Below, one piece after another: positions 8,361 through 15,716 of a DNA stretch of 64,000 nucleotides. A program made the translations under genes and the position numbers. Numbering within the stretch: the stretch's first letter is position 1; every line of letters begins with the position of its first letter. The DNA comes from Rhizobiales bacterium IMCC20636 (lineage in GTDB: Bacteria > Pseudomonadota > Alphaproteobacteria > Rhizobiales > GCA-2746425), in contig CP018226.1 in assembly GCA_016865015.1 (NCBI GenBank), positions 2,883,001 to 2,947,000 of the forward strand, written 5' to 3'. Under the pieces are notes generated by a model. The model did not search any database, was not told the DNA's origin, and saw only the letters and a program-made list of their open reading frames with translations.

Positions 8361-8942
8361 GTGCCAGATGTTCTGCGCTATCTCTCGCACCCGCAAGTGC
8401 GCGTCGATCCTGCTGTTCCTGTGCCGGATTGGGGCCTGTCTGACATTGGAAGGGCACGAACAGAGCGCGCCAGTCATGCCCTTTCGCTGACAGACACCAG
8501 AACGATCATCAGCAGTTCGGAACGAAAGGCCATCGAGACTGCAGACATACTGGCAGCACCGTTGAAGTTGCCAGTGCAACAACGCCCGAAAACCCATGAA
8601 AATGACCGCAGCGCGACAGGGTTTCTGCGTCCCGATATATTTGAGGAAACCGCCAACAAATTTTTCGCAAATCCACTTGAAAGCACTAATGGCTGGGAAC
8701 GTGCCATTGATGCTCAAACCCGAATTGTTGCCGACGTGCTGGCAGCACTACAGGATCATGTTTCAGGAGATCTCCTGATTGTGGGACATGGCGGTGTTGG
8801 AACCCTGCTCTATTGCCATTTTGCCGATGTTCCGATTTCCCGCTCATTTGATCAAACTGGCGGCGGTGGCGGCAACTTTTTTTCCGTCGATCTGTCAAAC
8901 CACAACCCAATTCACCACTGGCTGCCGATGGAAGATCTTTAA
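8361..8942 (+). CDS. Histidine phosphatase family protein
   Basis: A 193-residue member of the phosphoglycerate mutase-like histidine phosphatase superfamily. The usual N-terminal RHG triad appears as Ser-His-Pro (residues 9-11), keeping the histidine that would be phosphorylated. The SSxxRKAIETAD segment (about 50-61) supplies the conserved arginine, and GHGG (about 140-143) gives the second histidine. The change of Arg to Ser in the first motif may alter activity or specificity; the substrate is unknown. It starts with GTG at 8361, 12 bp after the Fe-S protein gene and on the same strand, so it is probably cotranscribed. It converges on the acetate kinase gene with a gap of 14 bp. Confidence 0.85.
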   Translation: MPDVLRYLSHPQVRVDPAVPVPDWGLSDIGRARTERASHALSLTDTRTIISSSERKAIETADILAAPLKLPVQQRPKTHENDRSATGFLRPDIFEETANKFFANPLESTNGWERAIDAQTRIVADVLAALQDHVSGDLLIVGHGGVGTLLYCHFADVPISRSFDQTGGGGGNFFSVDLSNHNPIHHWLPMEDL

Positions 8943-8956
8943 AGTATTCGTCGCGA

Positions 8957-10138
8957 TCAGGCCGTCGTCGCCTCAACCGCACTCACCGATCCCAAATGCG
9001 CCTGAACGGCGCGAGCCATGATGCGTTCCTCATCTGTCGGGATGACCATCAGACGCGTTGAGCCTGATCCTATATCGCGCGCATTTGCATTGTTCTTTTC
9101 ATGATCAACAACAAGGCCAAGATATCCAAGGTTTTCAATAATCCTGCTCCGGATTACAGATGCATTTTCTCCAATACCTCCGCAAAATACCAGCGCGTCC
9201 AGACCACCCAAAACGGCCGTCATTGCTCCAATTTCACGTTGGGCGCGAAAGACGTAATAATCAATTGCTTCAGCAGACTTTGGATCGTCGGACTCCAGCA
9301 GCGTGCGCATATCGCTGGACAGTTCAGACAGGCCCAACAGCCCGCTGCGTCGGTATAGAAGATCTGCCACGTCATCCGTGCTCATTCCATTTTGACGCAT
9401 AAGGTAGAGTACGACCCCTGGGTCAAGCTGACCGCAGCGCGTGCCCATCGGCAATCCATCCAGCGCTGTGAACCCCATGGTCGAGCCAATGCTCCTGCCG
9501 GCTTTGATTGCACACATGGAGGCTCCGTTTCCCAGATGTGCGACCACAACTCGGCCCTGATGCAGATCGGGATAATCTTTCGCAAGGACACCAGTGATGT
9601 AATCGTAACTCAGGCCATGAAACCCGTAGCGGCGAACCCCCTGATCATAATAGGTGCGCGGCAACGCAAATGTATCATTCACCCAAGGATGATCGCGGTG
9701 AAATGACGTGTCGAAACACCCGATCTGAACGGCATCAGGAAATGCTTGCAGAGCCATTTCCACACCGGCCAGATTGTGATCCTGGTGCAGCGGCGCCAAG
9801 GGGCTGAGTTCCTGCAAGACCGCGATAGTCTCCGGGGTTAAGAGCGCAGGCTTGGTAAATTGCGTCCCCCCATGCACGATGCGGTGCCCAATGCCGCCAA
9901 TTGTCAGCCCACCCTGAAAGGATTTTAGAGCCACCAACACCGCGGCCAAGGCCTCGGAGTGCGTGTTTGCGACAATGGATTGCTGCAGTGTTTCTGCTTC
10001 GCTTTGGACAATCAATCTGGCGTTTTGCCCAATTCTCTCCACCTGGCCCTCCACCAGCAACTCCGGTTCGGCTGCGGAACGGTAAAGCCCGAATTTCAGC
10101 GAACTGGAGCCCGTATTGAGAATAAGGATGCCGTTCAT
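8957..10138 (-). CDS. ackA: Acetate kinase
   Basis: Interconverts acetate plus ATP and acetyl phosphate plus ADP in the cytoplasm. The 393-residue protein starts with the family signature ILILNTGSSSLKF (about residues 3-15). It also has the second signature around HRIVHGGTQF (about 84-93), the HLGNGAS motif (about 200-206) and the FCGGIGENA phosphate-binding segment (about 323-331). Length is normal. The ATG at 10138 is taken rather than a TTG two codons earlier. No phosphotransacetylase or phosphoketolase gene is nearby, so its pathway partner must be elsewhere. It stands alone between the convergent histidine phosphatase and the cytochrome-fusion gene. Confidence 0.95.
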   Translation of the reverse strand: MNGILILNTGSSSLKFGLYRSAAEPELLVEGQVERIGQNARLIVQSEAETLQQSIVANTHSEALAAVLVALKSFQGGLTIGGIGHRIVHGGTQFTKPALLTPETIAVLQELSPLAPLHQDHNLAGVEMALQAFPDAVQIGCFDTSFHRDHPWVNDTFALPRTYYDQGVRRYGFHGLSYDYITGVLAKDYPDLHQGRVVVAHLGNGASMCAIKAGRSIGSTMGFTALDGLPMGTRCGQLDPGVVLYLMRQNGMSTDDVADLLYRRSGLLGLSELSSDMRTLLESDDPKSAEAIDYYVFRAQREIGAMTAVLGGLDALVFCGGIGENASVIRSRIIENLGYLGLVVDHEKNNANARDIGSGSTRLMVIPTDEERIMARAVQAHLGSVSAVEATTA

Positions 10139-10224
10139 ATGCAAGATGCCCTGTGGTGGAAGAATGTAATCAATGAATCATGTGTGATGGGCGGTCCGCC
10201 ACCAAACAGGCAGCATAACTGACG

Positions 10225-11010
10225 CTAGCGGGCTTCGACAGCACCACCTAAATCCTTGGCCGGCAATTGTGATACGAATGAAGCGATTGCTTCAACCTCT
10301 TCGATTGTCATGACAATTGGCGCTATGGGTGACGGGCGCGCAGGATCAAATGGTGGTGTTATACCTTCAATCTGAGTGAAAGCGGGATGTGGGTTGATCG
10401 TCCAGAATGCAGCAAAGCTGTCCGGCCATTTTGGCAGCGTTTTCAGTGCACCGAATGATGGTGTTGAGCCTATGCCACCAAAGGGGTTTCGACTGTCGAT
10501 CACATGGCATCTGCCACAATGCAGCAAAGCCAGTTTTGAACCCAGATCGGAATCACCCTCGATTTCAATGGCGACTTTTTTCACGGTCTTTTTGGCACCG
10601 GGGATGAACAATTGATTGCCGTCGGGTTTGAAGCCTTCGATGGCAGCGCGCCCTGGCTTACTGCGCAACCAGTCGAGCAATTTGCCCACTTTCGACTGCA
10701 TGTCGCTATCATCAGAAAGCGATGCAAAAAAATATGGCACGCCCTCTGACGAACTCAGAACGGCAACGCCAGCACTGTCGTCCGGCAGAAGACTTGCAGC
10801 TCCCGTCTGCCCTTCCGCGACGGCTTCAACACGAATGCGGGTCTTGAAGCGAAACCGTGGTAGCAAATGCTGGGTGAACCCGCTTTCGATCAGATGATCC
10901 GGGACAATGAGTCGCAGGTCTGCATCCTGAGCAAACGCGCCGGGCAGCTTTAGCCCCAAAGCTGCCACCACATAGACCAAAAGACTTCCTATCAGTTGTT
11001 TGACAGGCAT
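10225..11010 (-). CDS. Exported c-type cytochrome fused to a tungstate-binding-protein-like domain
   Basis: A 261-residue exported protein. A signal peptide ends at about residue 27 (AFA). Residues 30-65 resemble the first strand and helix of TupA/WtpA-type tungstate-binding proteins (SGFTQHLLPRF..KTRIRVEAVAEG). Residues about 110-140 resemble their C-terminal end (LLDWLRSKPGRAAIEGFKPDG). The large middle part of such binding proteins is missing. A haem c motif CGRCH follows at about 164-168, with a candidate axial Met near 235 (PIVMTIEEVEAI). Both the resemblance and the placement beside an FDH, an enzyme class that can use W or Mo, are from memory of the families. Redox partner or oxyanion sensing are possible roles; neither is shown. 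GGGGAGAGGG precedes the ATG. Confidence 0.7.
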   Translation of the reverse strand: MPVKQLIGSLLVYVVAALGLKLPGAFAQDADLRLIVPDHLIESGFTQHLLPRFRFKTRIRVEAVAEGQTGAASLLPDDSAGVAVLSSSEGVPYFFASLSDDSDMQSKVGKLLDWLRSKPGRAAIEGFKPDGNQLFIPGAKKTVKKVAIEIEGDSDLGSKLALLHCGRCHVIDSRNPFGGIGSTPSFGALKTLPKWPDSFAAFWTINPHPAFTQIEGITPPFDPARPSPIAPIVMTIEEVEAIASFVSQLPAKDLGGAVEAR

Positions 11011-11132
11011 TTCCCTCTCCCCGGATTTTCGCTACACCTTAGTCGCAGGAAAACAGGCGGCGCAAGAAAACAAGTGACGCAGCCAGCCTGGGCGCGACCA
11101 GATCGTGTCCTAACAAGAACAGGGAGACCAGC

Positions 11133-11345
11133 ATGGACAGTGAAGCTTTCAATATGTCCCTTCGCAAATTTCTGAAGAAAGTCGGCGTAACCTCACAGCA
11201 GGAAATCGAGGAAGCAGTACGTGCTGCAAGAGATGCAGGCACGATAGGGGATGGCCCCTTGAAAGCGCGTATGGTTCTGACGGTTGATGGGGTTCAACTT
11301 GAGCATGTGGTTGAAAGCGAAATCACCTTGACGGATGCTCAATGA
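11133..11345 (+). CDS. DUF6494 family small protein
   Basis: A 70-residue protein: an N-terminal helix-rich half (SLRKFLKKVGVTSQQEIEEA, residues 9-28) and a beta-strand-like C-terminal half. It matches the DUF6494 family as I remember it; no function is known. GGGAG lies seven bases before the ATG. It is the first gene of a four-gene operon whose members overlap by four bases each: its TGA overlaps the ATG of the Mrp ATPase gene. It is divergent from the cytochrome-fusion gene, 122 bp away. Confidence 0.8.
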   Translation: MDSEAFNMSLRKFLKKVGVTSQQEIEEAVRAARDAGTIGDGPLKARMVLTVDGVQLEHVVESEITLTDAQ

Positions 11346-12451
11346 GTGGACCAACGCTTGAAGCAGTACGCGCGGCTCTTTCAAAGATCATAGACCCGGC
11401 GCAAGGCAAGGATATCATCTCGACCGGTCAGGTTCAGGGACTGGGTGTCAACGGTGAGCGGGTCAGCTTCATTCTTGAAGTTGATACCAATCGCGGCTCT
11501 GCGATGGAACCCTTGCGCAAGGCGGCGGAAGAAGCGGCAAAATCGGTTCCAGGCATCGTCGCGGTCAATGTTGTAATGACGGCGCATGCCGGCGAAGGTC
11601 AGGCGAAGCCTGCGTCTGCGGCACCTAAAAGTGCACCACCAGGCTTTCCAATCAAGGCACCCAAGCCACTGGAAGGGGCGTCAAAGCGCGTGCCCGGTGT
11701 CGACCGGATCATTGCAATTGCCTCTGGCAAGGGCGGTGTTGGAAAATCAACCGTGTCGTCCAATCTGGCTGTGGCTCTGGCAGCGCAAGGCCAGCGTGTC
11801 GGCCTGCTGGATGCTGATGTCTATGGCCCGAGCCAACCACGCATGCTGGGCGTCTCCGGTCGGCCTTCCAGCCCTGACGGTCATATTATTTTGCCGCTGC
11901 GCAATCATGGCGTCACGTTGATGTCGATTGGCCTGATGACAGGTGAAGATGAAGCTGTCGTCTGGCGTGGTCCGATGCTGATGGGCGCGTTGCAGCAGAT
12001 GCTGACCCAGGTGCAATGGGGCCGTCTTGATGTGCTTCTCGTCGACTTGCCACCCGGCACCGGCGATGTACAGATGACGCTGTGCCAGAAAGCCGAAGTG
12101 GACGGGGTTGTGATTGTATCGACGCCACAGGATATCGCACTGATTGATGCCCGAAAGGGAATTGATATGTTTCAAAAAATGAATACGCCAATTCTGGGCA
12201 TCATTGAAAACATGTCTTCGTTCATCTGCTCAACCTGCGAGACTGTGCATTATCCATTCGGGCATGGCGGCGCAAAGGCCGAGGCTGAAAAGCTGGGCGT
12301 TCCGTTCCTTGGGGAAATCCCACTGGATCTAGATATCCGCATCGCCAGCGACAGCGGCGCGCCGATTGTGGCCACCAAACCCGATAGCCCGCAAACCAAG
12401 GCCTTTTGGGATGTTGCGGAAAATCTGATGAAATCGGATGCGATGAAATGA
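11342..12451 (+). CDS. Mrp/ApbC family P-loop ATPase (Fe-S cluster carrier)
   Basis: A 369-residue protein of the Mrp/NBP35 family, which binds and transfers [4Fe-4S] clusters to apo-proteins. A DUF59/MIP18-like domain covers about residues 1-90, an Ala/Pro-rich linker follows, and then the ATPase: deviant Walker A GKGGVGKST near 129-137, the switch DADVYGPSQP near 158-167, and LVDLPPGTGD near 232-241. The cluster-binding CxxC (CSTC) lies at about 296-299. All key motifs are intact. The genome probably has its own housekeeping Mrp; this copy sits among FDH-linked genes and may serve the FDH or the multi-cluster Fe-S protein. It overlaps both neighbours by four bases. Confidence 0.92.
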   Translation: MSGPTLEAVRAALSKIIDPAQGKDIISTGQVQGLGVNGERVSFILEVDTNRGSAMEPLRKAAEEAAKSVPGIVAVNVVMTAHAGEGQAKPASAAPKSAPPGFPIKAPKPLEGASKRVPGVDRIIAIASGKGGVGKSTVSSNLAVALAAQGQRVGLLDADVYGPSQPRMLGVSGRPSSPDGHIILPLRNHGVTLMSIGLMTGEDEAVVWRGPMLMGALQQMLTQVQWGRLDVLLVDLPPGTGDVQMTLCQKAEVDGVVIVSTPQDIALIDARKGIDMFQKMNTPILGIIENMSSFICSTCETVHYPFGHGGAKAEAEKLGVPFLGEIPLDLDIRIASDSGAPIVATKPDSPQTKAFWDVAENLMKSDAMK

Positions 12452-13176
12452 TCATTGGGCAACCTGATCCGGAGACACCGCAATTTCCGCCCATGTTCCG
12501 GGGGGAGGCTCTGCGCGCAAATCTGGACCCATTTTCCAAGGCCATTTCGACAGCGATGCGTGGCATTGATCCAGGTCTGATTGTCTGGTCCGAGGATAAT
12601 AGCACCGCCAAGGCAGCACTGGTTCTGGCCCCGGAAGAGCCTTTGGAGCAGGCAATTGGCGTCGTGTTTGCCGCCTTTTTGGGGTTGAGTGACAGCCTTG
12701 GTGCTCTGGCTCCGCCCGAAGTGGCGGTGCATTTTATTTGGCCTGACAGGATCAAGGTAAATGGTGGGTTATGCGGCCGCCTCAGGGTCGCAGCGGAAAC
12801 CACTGTCCCGGAGCAGGAGCCAAATTGGATTGTGGTCGGCATTGAAGTGCCGCTGATACCCGATCATGGCCATGAACCAGGCAACAACCCCGATCAAACC
12901 ACCCTGGTCGAAGAAGGCTGTGGTGAAATCACCAAAGCCCAGCTGATTGAAAGCTGGTCGCGACACACGCTCGTCTGGATCAATCGCTATGTTGATGATG
13001 GGTTTGCTCCGCTTCATGCAGCCTGGCGCAGCAAATGCGATTCATTGGGCGAGTCAGTCGAGAGCCCACAGCAAGGCACTTTCATGGGCCTTGATGAACT
13101 GGGTGGCATGCTGCTGAAAGATGACAGTGGAACACATATCATCCCCCTCACCCGATTGTTGGAGAAGACCGCGTGA
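12448..13176 (+). CDS. Degenerate biotin/lipoate ligase-like protein
   Basis: A 242-residue protein with the fold pattern of the biotin/lipoate protein ligase family and a C-terminal DUF4444-like part (FMGLDELGGMLLKDDSG, about 210-226). The hallmark residues look lost. There is no GRGRRG adenylate-binding loop: the region around EDNSTAKAALVLAP (about 46-59) is shorter and lacks arginines. The catalytic KWPND motif is IWPDR (about 96-100), with Ile for the catalytic Lys. It therefore probably does not ligate biotin or lipoate and may be a binding or scaffold protein. The ATG at 12448 overlaps the previous stop, and the next gene overlaps its stop (GTGA), so translation is coupled in the operon. 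Confidence 0.75.
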   Translation: MIIGQPDPETPQFPPMFRGEALRANLDPFSKAISTAMRGIDPGLIVWSEDNSTAKAALVLAPEEPLEQAIGVVFAAFLGLSDSLGALAPPEVAVHFIWPDRIKVNGGLCGRLRVAAETTVPEQEPNWIVVGIEVPLIPDHGHEPGNNPDQTTLVEEGCGEITKAQLIESWSRHTLVWINRYVDDGFAPLHAAWRSKCDSLGESVESPQQGTFMGLDELGGMLLKDDSGTHIIPLTRLLEKTA

Positions 13177-13649
13177 AACTGGCCCGAACAATTCGATTTG
13201 ACGATTCAGACCTGAATGTTTTTGACAACACGGCAGAGTTGGATGAGTGGGCGCTTTCGGGCGCATTCGAGTTTTCCAACTGGACCGAGGCTGATTTGAC
13301 TGGAAAGGCCCGGCAGGCATTTGCCAATGGCTGGCTGGGGCTTGAAAGTTTCGGGCGCTCAACCTTTGTCGCTGTCACAGTGATCAGCGAGCGGGAATAT
13401 GATGATCTGATTGACCGGCTGTCCGCCCATTTTGTCCAACGCTATGGCGCCCCCAGCCTTGAGGTGGCCCGCGGGCCCGCCATCGAGGAGATCGAGCATA
13501 TGCGCCAGATGTGTGAGGACCATGCAGACAACACGCTGCTGATTGTCGAGCGCACGCTGGTGGAAAGTGGCGTGAAGGAAAGCTTTCGTGTGCTTAAACC
13601 ACAAGACGCGGATCTGGCGCAGTTTGCCGTCCATGGCGATATGGAATAG
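13173..13649 (+). CDS. DUF6505 family protein
   Basis: A 158-residue protein of a family of unknown function. It begins at a GTG that overlaps the TGA of the ligase-like gene. Visible features are an N-terminal segment KLARTIRFDDSDLNVF, a conserved-looking FANGWLGLESFGRSTFV stretch (about 50-66), and the EIEHMRQMCEDHADNTLLIVER segment split around residues 107-128. No membrane segment, signal or cofactor motif is present. It is the last gene of the DUF6494-Mrp-ligase-DUF6505 operon and converges on the TIM-barrel isomerase gene across a terminator. Family name is from memory. Confidence 0.75.
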   Translation: MKLARTIRFDDSDLNVFDNTAELDEWALSGAFEFSNWTEADLTGKARQAFANGWLGLESFGRSTFVAVTVISEREYDDLIDRLSAHFVQRYGAPSLEVARGPAIEEIEHMRQMCEDHADNTLLIVERTLVESGVKESFRVLKPQDADLAQFAVHGDME

Positions 13650-13670
13650 CGCGCGATCTGGCCTGAAAAA

Positions 13671-13703
13671 AAGCCTGACAATCTGATTCAGACTGTCAGG
13701 CTT
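13671..13703 (-). terminator. Rho-independent terminator between convergent operons
   Basis: A perfect 10-bp stem (13671-13680 with 13694-13703) has a 13-nt loop. On the minus strand it is followed by a run of T (complement of the A-run at 13666-13672), giving a strong terminator for the inositol operon. On the plus strand the downstream tail TAGTGTTTG is poorer, so it may stop the DUF6505 operon less well. Confidence 0.85.
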
Positions 13704-13725
13704 AGTGTTTGAAATTTCAATTAAA

Positions 13726-14781
13726 TTACAGGCCGAGCATGGCTTTGATCTGCGCCGCGTCGGTTTCGCCACCGGCAAAATCATCAAAGGCTTTCTCGGT
13801 CACCTGAATGATGTGGTCCGAGATGAACGGCGCGCCTTCTGCCGCACCCTGCTCAGGGTGCTTCAGGCAGCATTCCCATTCAAGGACTGCCCAGCTGTCA
13901 TAATTGTATTTCGACAATTTCGAGAAAATGCCCGCGAAATCAACCTGCCCATCGCCCAGCGACCGGAAGCGCCCGGCCCGGTTTTCCCAGGACTGATAGC
14001 CTGAATAGACACCCTGACGGCCATCGGGATTGAATTCTGCATCCTTGACGTGAAAAGCGGAAATTCTCTCATGATAGATGTCGATGAAAGCAAGATAGTC
14101 CATTTGCTGAAGCAGGAAATGCGATGGATCATAATTGATCATGCAGCGCTTGTGGCCCTTCAACTGTTCCAGGAACATTTCAAAGGTAACGCCATCAAAC
14201 ACATCCTCGCCGGGATGGATTTCAAAGGCAACATCAACGCCCTGATCCTCATAGGTATCGAGGATCGGTTTCCAGCGTCGCGCCAGTTCCGCAAAAGCCT
14301 CTTCAATCAGGCCTGCGGGGCGCTGTGGCCATGGATAAATGTACGGGAATGCCAGAGAGCCGGGAAAGGACACGGAGACATCAAGGCCCAGATTGCGAGA
14401 GGCTACTGCAGCCTTCAACATCTGATCGACAGCCCAGGCCTGCCGGGCCTTGGGATTGCCATGCACCGACGCCGGCGCGAAGGCATCAAACTGGCTGTCA
14501 TAGGCTGGATGAACCGCAACCAACTGACCCTGCAGATGGGTGGATAATTCAGTGATTTCCACACCGGAATCGGCACAGATGCCTTTGACTTCATCACAAT
14601 AGGTCTTTGATTCTGCAGCCTTGTCCAAATCAAACAGTGAGCCGACAAAGGTCGGTATCTGAACCCCTTTGTAGCCATGATCTGCAGCCCATTTTGTAAT
14701 GTTCGGCAGGGTATCAAAGGGAGCTGCATCGCCTGCAAACTGCGCCAGAAAAATTGCCGATCCTTTTATCGTCGTCGCCAT
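13726..14781 (-). CDS. Sugar phosphate isomerase/epimerase (TIM barrel) in inositol cluster
   Basis: A 351-residue xylose isomerase-like TIM-barrel protein (IolE/MocC/IolH superfamily). Likely metal ligands are visible in the expected order: Glu in AFEIHPGED (about 185), Asp in NYDPSHF (about 218), His in SAFHVKDAEF (about 244) and Glu in VLEWECCLK (about 307). It is longer than classical inosose dehydratase IolE (about 300 residues), so I do not give it that name. A polyol or sugar isomerase or epimerase acting with inositol catabolism is more cautious. It is downstream of iolB by 36 bp and ends the operon before a strong terminator. Confidence 0.85.
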   Translation of the reverse strand: MATTIKGSAIFLAQFAGDAAPFDTLPNITKWAADHGYKGVQIPTFVGSLFDLDKAAESKTYCDEVKGICADSGVEITELSTHLQGQLVAVHPAYDSQFDAFAPASVHGNPKARQAWAVDQMLKAAVASRNLGLDVSVSFPGSLAFPYIYPWPQRPAGLIEEAFAELARRWKPILDTYEDQGVDVAFEIHPGEDVFDGVTFEMFLEQLKGHKRCMINYDPSHFLLQQMDYLAFIDIYHERISAFHVKDAEFNPDGRQGVYSGYQSWENRAGRFRSLGDGQVDFAGIFSKLSKYNYDSWAVLEWECCLKHPEQGAAEGAPFISDHIIQVTEKAFDDFAGGETDAAQIKAMLGL

Positions 14782-14817
14782 AGTCTGATTCCTGATTTCG
14801 TGTCTTGAGGGTTTCGA

Positions 14818-15624
14818 TTAGCTGTCAGCATCCCGCTGTGCGATCCAGTCGTGGTCGGGATGGTTCTTGAAGCGCCATTTCCGCAATGGGCCTGCCATGA
14901 CATTAAGATAATACATCTCATATCCATAAGGGCTGCCACAAGGGTGATGCCCCTTCGGCACAAGCACGACATCGCCATCCTGGACTGCCATTGTTTCGTC
15001 CAGCGTTCCATCTTCCGTGAAAACGCGCTGAAGGCCGTAGCCCTGCCCGGGGTTCAGGCGGTGGTAATAGGTTTCTTCCAGATAGGTCATATCGGGGAAA
15101 TTATTTTCATCGTGGCGATGCGGCGGATAGGAAGACCAATTGCCCTGTGGGGTAAAGACTTCGGTCACCAGAAGGCTGTCTGCGACATCCCGGTCTTCCA
15201 TGGCAATGGGGTGAATGAAGCGGGTGTTTGCACCTTTACCGCGTTCTTCAAATCCAATTCCGTCCAAAGAGCGTGCCGGATAATTTCCTTTGCCCGGCGC
15301 GCTGCAAACTGCGAGCTCGCAGCGTGTGGTCGCTGTCGCACTCCAGTCCTGACCGTTTGGAATATAGACGCAATGCGGTCTTGTGCGTTCGAAAACGCTC
15401 ATTCGCTCGCCCATCTCTCCAAAATCCTTGCCGGCTCCGGAGATTTCGGCTTTGCCCTCGACCAAAACAAGAATGATTTCCCTGTCGCCGGTGTGTTCAG
15501 AGATGCTGTCACCCGGTTCCAGTTTGTAGAGCCCGAATCCAACATATCCCCAGCCAGCGCTTTCAGGGGTGATGTCATGCACCTTGCCCTGCGTACCATT
15601 GGGTTTGATCTGAAGCTTGGCCAT
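14818..15624 (-). CDS. iolB: 5-deoxy-glucuronate isomerase
   Basis: Converts 5-deoxy-D-glucuronate to 5-dehydro-2-deoxy-D-gluconate in myo-inositol catabolism, giving the substrate of the IolC kinase encoded upstream. The 268-residue bicupin protein shows the second cupin metal-site pattern PPHRHDE (about 167-173), the EETYYHRLNPGQGYGLQRVF segment (about 182-201) and VPKGHHPCGSPYGYEMYYLN (about 222-241), all typical of IolB. The ATG at 15624 is chosen because GGAGG lies ten bases upstream. The gene is 92 bp after iolC. iolD and iolE, which usually separate these genes in rhizobia, are not present here. Confidence 0.95.
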   Translation of the reverse strand: MAKLQIKPNGTQGKVHDITPESAGWGYVGFGLYKLEPGDSISEHTGDREIILVLVEGKAEISGAGKDFGEMGERMSVFERTRPHCVYIPNGQDWSATATTRCELAVCSAPGKGNYPARSLDGIGFEERGKGANTRFIHPIAMEDRDVADSLLVTEVFTPQGNWSSYPPHRHDENNFPDMTYLEETYYHRLNPGQGYGLQRVFTEDGTLDETMAVQDGDVVLVPKGHHPCGSPYGYEMYYLNVMAGPLRKWRFKNHPDHDWIAQRDADS

Positions 15625-15716
15625 TGATTTGAATCCTCCACATTCCAACCCATCCATACAATGCCTTTCAGGCCGCGTCGATGGAGGGCGCGTTCAAGGA
15701 ACGAGCTTTGTGGCCG

